Assembly (NCBI RefSeq): GCF_030272615.1
Contig: NC_081410.1
Coordinates: forward strand, 142,445,349 to 142,509,348
Length of the DNA: 64,000 bases
Source: Cryptomeria japonica
Taxonomy: Eukaryota > Streptophyta > Pinopsida > Cupressales > Cupressaceae
Direction of reading: 5' to 3'
The notes beneath the pieces are model-generated. The model was not told where the DNA came from. It made no database searches and saw nothing but the letters and a program-made list of their open reading frames with translations. Below are positions 52,810 to 63,463 of this stretch, piece after piece (position 1 is the first letter of the stretch; each line of letters starts with the position of its first letter). Position numbers and translations under genes: made by a program.

Positions 52810-54986
52810 GGGGAGGCCAAAGCTCCCCTCTTCTCAATAACCAGAGCTTTGGTACTATTACCAAAACAACTTTGTAAATTTCTTTTAACAGCCCCTGATC
52901 TAGTCACAGGAGGACTAGTCAACAAAGGATTCCCCTTTTTCTTTTTCCCCTTTAAGGGAGTCAAGGTAGATTTTTTAGGTCTTCCTAGGGAAAGAGTCTT
53001 TCTCCCCTGACCCATATCTGGAGAAAGGGACAAAGTTTTCTATACCCCTGCATCAATTTCTATTTGAGTCTAAGCTTTCTTAGGGGGTCTACCTCATCTA
53101 GGCGAACCAACTGGTGGAGTTAAAAGTAAAGAAGTTTGAATGATTGGTAAAGGCTTACCAGATTTTGGAGAAGCTAAGACATCTACCATAATAGACCCCA
53201 AATCCTTAGAAGCCAGGAGCTCAAAAGGATTAGTTGTTAAATTAATAGGAAGGGAGGAATGAATCTTACCTAAATCAGTATCAATTGAATCAATAACTCT
53301 ATCAGCAACTTCCCCTATAGACTAAGGGGCATGCTTAATGAACAAGTCATTCACTTATTCAACCAATTCTGTATCAAGCACAACCACTTCCGGCATCATA
53401 TTACAATCCAAATTTACATCCTTATCACAAACAATTTGCCCCTGATGGGTAGGAGAAGAAACAAGATTATGAATTTCAGAGATTAGAATCGAATCCTGTG
53501 GAGTTACAACATTTGGAATCTTAGGACTGGGTTGAATACCTATATCCTTCCTCGGAGGATCCGAAGGCTTGGATTTTAAAGGCAAAACATTATCATGATT
53601 CAGAATTTGGTGCAACTCCAGATCATTAATAGATTTCTGAGGTTGAAACAAAATCTCGGGATCCCCTATGGTGGGATTATGTGAGATTTTTGACTGAAAA
53701 GGAATCCTAGGAAAAGTTCTAACATCATGGTTATTCTGAGGTATATTCAATGTAGCCACACCCAAGTGATCCATATGCAATGAAGAAAAAGTCTTGGGAA
53801 CAGACTCAACCAGAGAACAATGTTTCTTAAAATCCATGAACAATGGTGCATCTAGAATAAGAGGGGATTGAAGAAGTTCATTATCCAACCATTCAATATT
53901 CTGACACCAGATACCTTCTTGAGATTTGATATTACATGTACGGGGATACACACAATCAGTTTTAACCAAAACACAGATTTTTACCAGAACCTCCCCCTCC
54001 AAAAAATCCATTCGAGAAGTTATAAAAGAGCCAAACGAATTCCCATTTTGTTGCAAAACAACAGGATCCATAAATTCAAAGGGGATATTTGGTAACTCAA
54101 ACCAGAATGGAATTAACTTCTTTTTTGACCAAGCAGACACAAAGAAAGGCTTCCATTTTGACATAGACAAGAGGTGATTTCCAAACCAATGATGCTCTGA
54201 GCTCAAAACCTCAGCGCAAATCAATGGTGAATCAAAGATAATAACGAAAGAAGATGCTGAAATTAACTTAAAATAATGCAAATTTTTCCAACGTTTTTGT
54301 AATTTCATATAAAGCTTAGACAATCCCAATTGATCCCCCCAAACTTCCCTCAACACAGCATTTGAGTGCAAGCAATGCGCTTTCTTGTCAACTAGGGTTC
54401 CTACCAAATCAATGCAAGGTATCGGTATCCAAACAGAAGGAGATTTAATGGGTTCCAGAGGGATACTTACCATTTCCACAACTTTAGGGTTAGAGATTAC
54501 CGTGTTCTTCAAGTGCGCAGAATGTAAAGGGGTCGTCATAGAAACCCTAGTTCCTGAATTCACAACCATTTCCTTCCCTGGAGAAGCAATTTTAGGGTTT
54601 GATATTACCGTATTCTTCGTTGAATGTGAAGTACCCATCAAAGAAACCCTAGATCCTGGATTCACAACCTGAACAGAATAGCGAATATCACCACGAAGTC
54701 GAGATCCTTTTGTTTTCGAGATAAACTGCTGACGAGGTCGTAATCCCTAAGTGTACAGACAATGGGAAGACGATGAAGGAAATTGATGTCGAGAGGAAAA
54801 ATCCTGTCTGTGAAAGAAGCCCTGAAAGTAATGTGAAATCGGACGATACAGACCCTTCTGCCCATCCTTGGTAATGTGCCAAGCTTTGTCCTCCCATCGA
54901 CCCTTGGTGAAAACCCACTGCAGGGTATCCGGTGGATCCTCCCAAGCAACATCTACCCACGAACCCAAATGACGACTGTCCTCCAT
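52810..54986 (-). pseudogene. LINE1 ORF1, DUF4283-like RNA-binding protein
   Basis: It opens 'MEDSRHLGSWVDVAWEDPPD' at 54,986, with a stop near 54,747 and another before 'MNPGSRVSL' (54,665). The next 436 codons are open. The DUF4283-like part is 'LVGTLVDKKAHCLHSNAVLR' to 'MSKWKPFFVSAWSKKKLIPF', followed by 'LPNIPFEFMDP', the typical gag-like domain of plant LINE ORF1. After a stop at 53,355 the frame continues with short breaks into a basic tail ('RPKKSTLTPLKGKKKKGNPL', 53,000-52,940) that leads into the endonuclease. The protein would coat the element RNA. Confidence 0.82.
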
Positions 54987-54990
54987 TTCT

Positions 54991-55891
54991 GCATTATTAA
55001 ATTGTTTCTTTAAATTATTTAATTAACTAATTAATTCTTCAATTCCAAACCCCCAAATTCTAATTTCATTTAATTTCATATTCTTCTAATTTCTTCCAAA
55101 TTCAATTACATGTGCATGATTTCAAAAACCAAATTGAAAATCAAAGTCAAGTTCTAAATATATTCAAATACTAAATTGAATTAAATAAATTCAATTATTT
55201 GAATAAATCTCATGCAAAGATTAAATTAAAAATCTAAATCTAAACGCAAGCATATGCTAAATTAATTAATTCAATCAATCAATTAATTAAATCATTTATC
55301 TCTCCAATCTGTATTTTCATCTTTCAGTTAGCTTTTTCTAAATTAAGCTTTCTGTGTCATCTTCTTTATTTCCTCTGATCATTCTTTTTCTTCCTTCAGT
55401 TAACACTTTCATCAATCAGTTGACTCCATTGATCTATTCAATCTATTGAGTTTCACTCCTACAATCAACAGTTCAACTATCAATTTTCATTTGAGCTCAC
55501 CTGAGTTCCACCTCTTGATCAATCTATTCCACCTTTCAATCAATCTCATCCAATTATCTATAAATTGAGCATTTAATCTCCATTTTCAATCCTCCTCAAT
55601 CTTGAACAATTACTCAGGAATTATGAACTTTGAATCTTTGTGTCACTTGCAGGTTACTAGTGCAATATCTAAGAGCCATCATACCACAGAGAGGAGAAGA
55701 GCAATGGAAGCAATACACGATCTTGGGATAGGGAGTTTTGCATTGATTTTATTATTATAATTCCTATTTGCTTGATTGTGTTATTTCATTGTCTATTTGT
55801 TAAGATTCTTTGATTAGATAGGGATTCGTGATTTCCCTTGTTTCTAATTGATTACTTTGTTATTTGAAGATGAATTCTAGCATGCATTACA
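54991..55891 (+). repeat. 5' LTR of element E, right piece
   Basis: AT-rich start (TTTAATTAACTAATTAATTC) continuous in character with 43,453-43,754. A TATA-like box CTATAAATTG lies at 55,558-55,567, then pyrimidine-rich R/U5 sequence. It ends GCATTACA at 55,891. The two pieces make an LTR of about 1.2 kb. Confidence 0.78.
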
Positions 55892-55912
55892 TTTTGGTGA
55901 ACCCAACGTGAA
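55892..55912 (+). other. Primer-binding site candidate of element E
   Basis: TTTTGGTGAACCCAACGTG follows the LTR end directly and is nearly the same as the site of element D (20,848). The tRNA is not assigned. Confidence 0.65.
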
Positions 55913-55984
55913 TTAACAATAATTTAAACTTCTTTATTTTTCTGTGTGATTTTTGCAGATTGTGCGGATTTTTCATTTTTTTTG

Positions 55985-56720
55985 CAGGTTGCACGAATTT
56001 GGAGAAAATATTTTTCTATCATGCAATTGAGCATTCATCATCACGCAATCGCATAGAAAACATCACGCCTTTGACCCTTCAGGGTCACGCATTCATTCTG
56101 ACAGGGTCACGCAATCACCCTATCCAGATCGCGCAATCGCCCTTTCTGGATCATGCATTCATAGGAAGCTTTGTTGTTTAATTTTTTCTTCTATCTGTTA
56201 TCTGTTCTATTTAATTCTATCTTAAATTGGGTTAATCTGGGATCAAATTGCTTTTATTTTATGATTTGATTATAACAATTTATGGCAAGAAAAGTTCAAT
56301 TTAGGATTTCAGGTGCAAGAAGGACGAAACAACAAAGGAGAGAAGCCAAACGCTATCAAAAGGTTCTCCAAGTAGAAAATTTGATACAGGATTCAGAAGA
56401 AAAAGTAGCCTTTGATAGATATAATAGCTTAGTTCTTTCTTATCAAGTTAAATATGATCTAATCAATATTGAGTGGATGATGCAAGATTTGGCTAGGGCT
56501 TCACAATTGGTTGTGCAGGTTTCCAATCAGGATTAATTTTCTTTTTTGTTAAATTTTATATTTTTTGTTGTCTGCCTGTTTGTCACGCAATCGACCTGTT
56601 AGTGCTACGCAATCGATCAGTCTTCATCATGCATTCGATCTGTCAGAATTACGCATTCACTCTGTCAGGTTCACGCATTCGCACAAGTAAAATCACGCAT
56701 TCGCCTCTGTCAAGTTTCGA
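55985..56720 (+). repeat. Iterated CACGCAATCG/CACGCATTCG word in leader of element E
   Basis: Two clusters (55,990-56,165 and 56,580-56,715) carry about 16 copies of TCACGCAATCG, TCACGCATTCG, TCATGCATTCA and close variants, spaced 15-30 bp. Between copies, CTGTCAG, GACCTGTTAG and CCCTTTCTGG-type words also recur. Some copies lie in short inverted repeats, for example AGGGT-CACGCAATC-ACCCT (56,103-56,120) and GACCC-TTCA-GGGTC (about 56,080). The small ORF at 56,282 lies between the clusters. Confidence 0.82.
56282..56536 (+). CDS. Small basic leader ORF of element E (84 codons)
   Basis: An uninterrupted frame starts 'MARKVQFRISGARRTKQQRR' and ends 'ASQLVVQVSNQD', strongly basic at the N-terminus with a helical middle ('RYQKVLQVENLIQDSEEKVA'). 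It stands out because every other reading frame in this element is broken and because it lies exactly between the two word clusters of the leader. It resembles no family I know. It could be an upstream ORF or a chance frame in a region poor in stops. Confidence 0.4.
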   Translation: MARKVQFRISGARRTKQQRREAKRYQKVLQVENLIQDSEEKVAFDRYNSLVLSYQVKYDLINIEWMMQDLARASQLVVQVSNQD

Positions 56721-56821
56721 GTTTCTGTTTTCTGTTAGTTTGGTTTTACTACTAATCTTATGTTTACAACCTGTGGCGGATTTGCAGAGAGGATTATATT
56801 AGTATTTTCGCATGCACACTT

Positions 56822-57105
56822 TACACTTCATTTTTGGTGCTTAAAATCAACAACAGTTAAAATGGACATGCATGGATAATCTCACAATTCATTTTTGGTG
56901 CTTAAAATCAACAACAGTTAAAATGGACATGCATGGATAATCTCACACTTCGTTGTTGGTGCTTAAAATGAAGATGGGCTAAAATTGACATGCATGTATC
57001 TCACACTTGGTTTTTGGTGCTTAAAATCAATAAATGGTTAAAATTGACATGTATGCCTTCATATTTCAATTTGGTGTTTAAAATAGACATGCACATGCAT
57101 ATCTA
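56822..57105 (+). repeat. About 63-bp tandem repeat, 4 to 5 copies
   Basis: The unit contains TTTTTGGTGCTTAAAATCAA and GGACATGCATGGATAATCTC. The first two copies (from 56,829 and 56,892) are nearly identical. The third to fifth diverge and lose bases, ending with GGTGTTTAAAATAGACATG near 57,085. The start of the unit resembles the primer-binding segment TTTTGGTGAAC, possibly by chance. Confidence 0.82.
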
Positions 57106-58105
57106 ACACCTAAATTTGGGCTATAAAACAAACGTGAATCAAGCTGCATTAGCTTAAATCATTTTTCTTTTTCTTAAGGTAAATAATTTTTATTATGTCT
57201 TGGGTGGACCTACTGTTGCACTAACTGACTTTCCACCTGCCTTCGGGGTCTTGGGAGAAAGAAGGAAGGTGACAACGACATCCAAATTTTATTTTATTCT
57301 ATATAGTGAGGGGTATCTTTGACTGGGGATTTCATCACCCCACATAGGTACTTCAAATTGGGATGCATTGGGGATATCATCTCTCCCAGCGTACTCTCGA
57401 GTGGGTTTTTCGAGCCGCTATATAAATATACTGGTTAGGCGGCTAGAGTGTTGAGTGAATTCGATGTATGTGGGGGCCTTCCCTGCACCGATAAGCTCAA
57501 CTAAAGCCTTCAGTGACTTGCTCTAAGAATCCATCATTGGATTGGGACCCCTCAAAACCTAACACTATGAACCAATTTAGTTGCCAAAAATCCTACATTC
57601 AATGGTTTTAGGAGTGCAGATCGTACCCCATAGATACCCCTCATGTACCTTACATTATGAGACAAAAATCCCTCGGTGATAAAATCTTCGTATCTTTGGG
57701 GTAAGAGAGATTGGCATGCCTGAGAAGTGTGTGTCGTGGAGTGGAGCCAGTGCTGCCAAACTCTCTATCTGTCCATCTTGTTTCGGTATTTTGTTGTGGG
57801 AGCCTCACTGAATGGTGTCCATAATCCAGCCTAAGATTGCATTCCATGCTTTTTTATGTATCGTTGTGCTAGACCAGTATTGAGTCAGTCCCTTGGGCTA
57901 TTTCAGGCCCTATCCCACGTATCTCTGAATTTTATGAGATTGTATGAAAATTGAGTCAGTCAGCTATACATACCTACCATCAATTGTTCTCAGATTTGGA
58001 AAACTACAAAACATTGTCCCACACATGAAGTTACAGAAAACAACGTCCATTTTGAAACCAAAACTCAAAAGTCCTTACATACTTGTGACCCTAGGCAGTC
58101 TTTTG
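57106..58105 (+). other. Unique leader segment of element E
   Basis: About 1 kb without a gene. It is less AT-rich than its surroundings (57,190-57,500; 57,640-57,940), contains no repeat I can see, and has only short broken frames. It may hold packaging or splice signals of the element RNA, but the sequence does not show this. Confidence 0.4.
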
Positions 58106-58322
58106 CATACTCCCACTTACATCCTCATTATCATCCTACATCTTTTGCATAGTCCCACTTACATCCTCATTATCATCCTACGTATTTTGCATATTTCCAC
58201 TTACGTCCTCATTATCATCCTACATCTTTTGCATAGTCCCACTTACATCCTCATTATCATCCTATGTCTTTTGTATAGTCCCACTTACGTCATCATTATC
58301 GTCCCTGGTCTTTTGCATTATC
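58106..58322 (+). repeat. 42-bp tandem repeat, 5 copies
   Basis: CCCACTTACATCCTCATTAT recurs with exact 42-bp period at 58,111, 58,153, 58,195, 58,237 and 58,279, each followed by CATCCTACATCTTTTGCATA or a variant. Because 42 is a multiple of three, it gives an apparently repetitive Ile/Leu-rich frame (57,944-58,396) that I regard as a by-product. The stretch from 58,323 to 58,947 has no further feature before gag. Confidence 0.9.
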
Positions 58323-58947
58323 ATCCATTATTAAGTTACATAATCCTAAATTATCATATACGTCGCCATCTAGACCTCATATATGTCTTCATCTAGACCT
58401 CATATACGTCTAAGTCCATTTTCAGTTATAGGTTCATAGCATGTGCCTTCATGGGTCTCCCAGGTGATGGTTTGCTCCCCTTCGAGCAACCTAATCTAGT
58501 TCCAAACGACGGTCAATGAGAAATCATTGATGGTCTAAGCTAACTTAGCTCGGGATTTAAGAAGAAGCGCACCTCAATATATAGGAGTCATACACGAGAT
58601 AAACATTGAGTCTAGGATTTCATGTATAATTGATAGAGAGATTGAGGCTGAACAACTTCATCAACAAATGGAAAGACTTGCATTAGAGAAATCTAGAAAT
58701 GCTCAAAAGGTCTCACATCAAAATCCTCAATAGAGAGTCTAGTATAGCCTTGCATATCTCATATTTACGTCTACAGTCTAGTGTTAAGTCATCGTCTTTC
58801 ATAGAACCACCCTCATGTAAGCAATTTTAGATGCCCATCACAAGGTCACATAAAGCAAAAGGAATAATGGACCCAAACAACACACAGTCTATAAACCCTA
58901 TGTGGAATTTGGACATGTCAATAGGTCAACACTCAGGTACATAGACA

Positions 58948-61215
58948 ATGTCCACCCTAAACAAATTACAACAACATTTGACAAAGGAAGAAATTGAATA
59001 TGCACAACAAGACCCACATGTCCTCATGATCCTAGATGCACTTATACATAGCGATAGGGATAAGTATCTTTCGATGTTAATACAAAATGGGGCAAAACTA
59101 CCTGAGGATTTTGACGTCACAAAAATCTTACCACTAGGAAAAACTTTAGGTCAAGATAACAATCAAACACCACCCTTGACACAAATACAAGCAATGACCT
59201 CTAGTTTTCCTCAAAACATACCTATCCAAACATATGTCAACACAAATGCAAACTTTCAACAAAGTGTGTCATCCTCGGTAATCAATGCTAGTATACCATC
59301 ACAGAGCATACCGATAATATCAAGTGTCTCAACACCTATTCAAACACAAGCAACAAGTGCAACCCAGCCTCCAGTTTCTTATTCTATGGGATCCAAATAT
59401 AGTCAACAAAATGCAAATCTATGTATTTCCAATACAACAAGTACAATTCAACCAAACCTGGGTTCGCATATTACCTATTTCACAGTACCTATTAGAATAC
59501 ACAACACACAAGGTTATAATCTTGGTACCTTCCAACAACCTCCTAGTTATGCAACCATGAATCCTTTTGTGGGACATACACAAACACAAGGTATACCTTT
59601 GACACAAACAGATATTCTGACACAACAAATACATAATTTAAAACAACAAATGACGACCATGCAAACTGGTAATGATAAAAAGAGCTACATAATGCAGGAC
59701 TTACATCCTTATCCATTTGATCACACATGATACATGCCACCTTTCCCACAACATTTTGAAACGCCTAAATTTGATAGATATCGAGGGAAGGGTGATCCTA
59801 GAGATCATATCAGAGAATTTTTTACGACATGTATAGAGGTTGCCTCAGAAGATACTTATCTAATGAGACTATTTCCTAAAAGTTTGGGAGGATAGACTTT
59901 AGAGTGGTTCTCACATTTACCACCAACCATCGCATTATGGGGAGAATTAACTGAACAATTTATTGCAAACTTCTCGCACAACATTGACACCCTGGTTACT
60001 TTGATGGACTTGTGTGCCACTAAACAATATGAGAATGAAACATTTGCATCCTTCATACAATGATGGAGGGCTCTCTATAGGAGGTGCAAGACAGTTATCC
60101 CAAAAACAAAGCAAGTGGATATGTTCACAGAAAATTTGATTCCTAAGATTAAATATCCGATACAAATGCAATGTTTAACCACATTCAAACAAACCATGGA
60201 AAAGGCTCTCAAATGTGAGAAGGGACTAGTAGAACAAGGTCTTATTAAGTATGGCAACACCAACAACAATGACAAATCTAAGTTTTGGTCGAAAAACAAA
60301 AATGTGACCAATGATGGTATTGTAGACACCAGAATGATAAATAGAACTCAAACCGTTTTATCTTTGGGAACGAGTCCGTCATCTAATCCAAAACTAGGGA
60401 ATAATGCAACCTCAACAAATGTAAATGCTACACAAAACATGAACACAAGATACCCCAGGGTAAATGCTCCAAGAAGAAATTACACACCTCTAGGAGAACC
60501 TATTGAGTCAGCACTCAAAAAGTTAATACAGACAAACATGATCACTTTACCTGAAGTAAGAGTGTATGAACCGGGTCCTTTCAAACCCACATGGTGGAAT
60601 GATAATGATTTTTGTGATTATCATCGGACTAAAGGTCACAAAACAACAAGTTGCTACAAATTGAAAAACTTAGTCCAAGTTATGAAAGACCAAGGGGACA
60701 TCACAATTGATACCGATAAAACCTCAGCAAACACAAATCATACGATTTTTAAGGATCCTTTTGTTAAGCATTACAAAGGGAAAGCTACCACATCAAGTAC
60801 CCAAGACAATACAACTAACTACACAAAGGTCTCATACGACTACACTATTCATGTCATTAGCTTAGGAGATATAGCAAACAATGATTCACAAGAAACACTT
60901 GATCAAAATGACCAATATCAAGACACTCATAGATATGATAACCAAATTTGCATGATAACAGAGGCACCAAAGTATGATGATGATAGAAATATTTGTCTCA
61001 GAGACTGGGGGCATGAATAACCATCTCACTCAGGTTGGTTTGAAGATGAACTCATAGAACATATCATGGATGTAAAACATACACATAAAGACTATGAAGA
61101 GGGATTTAACATAAATCTTGATAAAATAGCCTATGATACAAATGATACAATCGCAATGATCACCATAACTCCCAGAGACAGAGACTGTGCAGTACTTACT
61201 CGCAGATCAAAGGAA
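58948..61215 (+). pseudogene. Gypsy gag of element E, three internal stops
   Basis: The ATG at 58,948 begins 'MSTLNKLQQHLTKEEIEYAQ', aligned with the GY1 gag N-terminus. One frame runs to 61,020 with stops at 59,728 (TGA), 59,893 (TAG, where GG-Q-T is conserved) and 60,061 (TGA, where Q-R/H-W is expected). The capsid core is clear: 'PKFDRYRGKGDPRDHIREFF', 'LMRLFPKSLGG' and 'LCATKQYENETFASFIQ'. The knuckle is C-x2-H-x4-H-x4-C ('FCDYHRTKGHKTTSC'). A frame change near 61,200-61,215 leads into the protease frame. Gln- and Thr-rich linkers fill 59,160-59,700. Confidence 0.88.
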
Positions 61216-62247
61216 TACCACAAAATCAACCACCAGTAGTAGGAACTTACAATGTTGTTTACCAACTTAAGAAAACTCCTGCACATATATCATTATTCAA
61301 ATTATTACAAATTTTGCCCACTCATAGAGCTATACTAGACAAAGCACTTCAAGATTCGATAGTGAACAGAGATATAGATGAAAATGCCTTCCAGTCTATG
61401 GTGGTAAATTTGACACAAGGCACACATATTGCATTCACCGAACATGATATTCCTAGTGATAGACAGCTTCATAAGGACCCTCTACATCTGGAAGCTTACA
61501 TTCATAAGAGAAGAATTAGAAGAGTACTTATAGATGGGGGAGTCGGTCTCAACAGTTGTACTTTAAAGTTGGTCAAAGCACTAGGGTATTCTGAACTTCA
61601 CATTGATTCTTCCAAGAGGATAAATATCAAGGCTTACGATGATGAAGAATGTCCATCTAAAGGCATTGTAACATTACCTGTACAAGTAGGACCTATAACG
61701 ACAGAGATCGCTTTTCAAGTCTTGGACAGAGAGCTAGGATATAACATGTTATTGGGCCACCCATGGATCCACACCATGCAAGTAGTACCATCCATGTTCC
61801 ATCAATGTGTCAAATTCCCATATAATGGTATTGAAATCACCATAAAGGGTGATCCAAATCCATTCCAACATTGCAATTATCTGAAAGACAGTGTGGATAA
61901 TCAAGTACCTATCAATCAGGCCACACCTCTCACTACACAGCTAGAGACATTAAAGATCACAGAAACAAAAAAGGATATACCTACAACATCCTCCTTACAA
62001 ATAAAAGATATGGGTTGTGGAGAGTATTCTATTCCAAATACCTTAAGTGGGAAACAATTGTCTCTTTCTCCTAAGTCCTTTGGGAAACCTCACACTACAG
62101 TGCAAAAACAGGACAAAGGAAAAGAAATTGTCAGATACACAGACTCATGCTCTTTCATTAGATGGGGTGACTTACAAGAAGAGTCCTTGAATGAAGATGT
62201 TAACAACTAGATATATAGAGAAGAAGATAATTTTACTATTTATTATA
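61206..62247 (+). pseudogene. Gypsy aspartic protease of element E, truncated
   Basis: After 'QPPVVGTYNVVYQLKKTPAH' the frame reads 'RRVLIDGGVGLNSCTLKLVK' (active-site loop D-G-G, codon 61,533), 'GIVTLPVQVGPITTEIAFQV' and 'YNMLLGHPWIHTMQVVPSMF', as in GY1. It stops with TAG at 62,208 where Trp is expected, and the related reading 'YREEDNFTIYYS' continues to about 62,245. There LTR F begins, so the G-patch part is missing. The protease would process Gag-Pol. Confidence 0.87.
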
Positions 62248-63401
62248 GTTGCCATTAGTTTTATATCCAAAGTCATTCTATATACTTTAGTCGGTTACCT
62301 CTACCGAAACATTCAGTCGGTATGCACAGAGCAGTCAGTTATAGAAGAAAGTATTCATAGAGCCCAGTATACACCGAGTTGTCTATCGAGTAACATTGTA
62401 TGTCTATTGGGCAGCAATAATGATACACCGAGTTGATATACACCGAGTGAAACGTTTTACCAGATTCATTGAACCTAGACACACATGTGGAAACGTGTTA
62501 CAAGATCGAGGAACAAAGAACCGTTATCACATTGGAAATTGCACTTAAGGATTGTGTATGATTTTGAGGTCATCTATCCAATGAAATATTTTGTATGGTT
62601 ATTCATTCGATAAATCATGTTTGTAAGATCGAAGCAATGAACCAGAACACCGACATAATAGATCTATTTATACAGCATGGATTGAGATCAGAAGAGAGAT
62701 ATAAGAAGACATATAGAGGTGTATGAATAAAGCACTGAGTGTTATGACTGTTACAGAGACACAGAGGTCACCGAGAAGGATTTCAGAGAACAGTCAAAGA
62801 ACAGAGTAAACAGAAGGGTTTACCGAGTTACTCTATGGGTTACCGAGGTATGCTATAAGCAAGGTAATCTCATTTTGAGCACATAGAATCTGTTATAACA
62901 TTTCAGATGTAAAGTTGCAGATATTTGTAAAGATTTTATTGCAATATTTTGAAGTTGTAAGAGAAACCTTATAACAGGGTAAAAGACTCTAACAAAGTCT
63001 ATAAATTGTAAAGCCTTTAACCAGGTGCAACATTTAGAATAAGTGTTGTAAAATCCTTTAGCAAGGTAGATCTAAAGATCTTGATACTCCTAACAAGGTA
63101 AGCTATCAAAAATAGCTAAACATGTAGCTCTAACCGAGCACTCTTTATTATTGCAGTAGTGAAGTTGTAGGTTCCATCCCCACCGCAGTTTTTCTCTCTA
63201 ACCAAGAGTTTCTGCGTAACCAAAATATATGTGTTATGGAGTGAATCATGCATGATTGTTATTTATCTGTTTTAGCTTTATGTTATGTTACAGTAGTTTT
63301 TGGTTTATGCATAACAGTAAAGATATTGTTGAGAAAAGGTTTTGAAGTACTGATTCACCCCTCCCCTCTCAGTACATTAGCTTTCCATATTGGGCCTAAC
63401 A
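62248..63401 (+). repeat. 5' LTR of element F (copia type)
   Basis: It starts GTTGCCATTAG (expected TGTTGGCATT, so the first bases are mutated or the start is off by a few bp) and ends GGGCCTAACA at 63,401. ATTCACCCCTCCCCTCTCAG near the end and bases 62,876-62,930 match the solo LTR at 16,809-18,288. The R/U5 part (62,940-63,150) carries the hairpin array (AGACT-CTAACAA-AGTCT, CCT-TTAACC-AGG, GCTC-TAACC-GAGC). It interrupts the protease of element E. Confidence 0.85.
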
Positions 63402-63403
63402 AT

Positions 63404-63415
63404 TGGTATCAGAGC
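63404..63415 (+). other. Primer-binding site of element F (initiator Met tRNA)
   Basis: TGGTATCAGAGC, two bases (AT) inside the LTR end, is the complement of the initiator Met tRNA 3' end. It has the same spacing as in copia H (38,122-38,133). It shows that this is a 5' LTR with an internal region to its right, not a solo LTR. Confidence 0.95.
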
Positions 63416-63463
63416 TTCAATCTTGGAAAAGGGTTTAACAGCGTAAGGAAAAAGATCTTATCA

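Larger units (their letters stand above)
43755..54990 (-). mobile_element. LINE1: near full-length plant L1-type retrotransposon
   Basis: On the minus strand the order is ORF1 (DUF4283-like), endonuclease, reverse transcriptase, zinc-binding region, RNase H, long 3' region, poly(A). It ends in 14 T on the plus strand (43,755-43,768). Without solo LTR B it is about 8.1 kb. It sits inside the LTR of element E. I could not fix a target duplication: CATTAACCCTTTTCTAAAT on the left and CATTATTAAATTGTTTC on the right only partly agree. Only a handful of stops occur, so it is younger than LINE2. Confidence 0.88.
43453..62247 (+). mobile_element. Element E: Tat-like gypsy element, split by LINE1
   Basis: The 5' LTR starts TGTAGACACC at 43,453 after ATGCA, is interrupted by LINE1 (43,755-54,990), and ends CATTACA at 55,891. 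A primer site, 3-kb leader, gag and protease follow. The protease reading stops near 62,245, where a copia-type LTR begins. RT, integrase and the 3' LTR are outside the window. Gag and protease are close relatives of those of GY1, and the LTR starts resemble each other (TGTAGAC..TAAAAATG). Confidence 0.82.

Noticed and set aside
57944-58396. 150-codon Ile/Leu-rich repetitive 'membrane' protein
   Set aside because: The frame is an effect of a 42-bp tandem repeat (a multiple of three); no start context or related protein.
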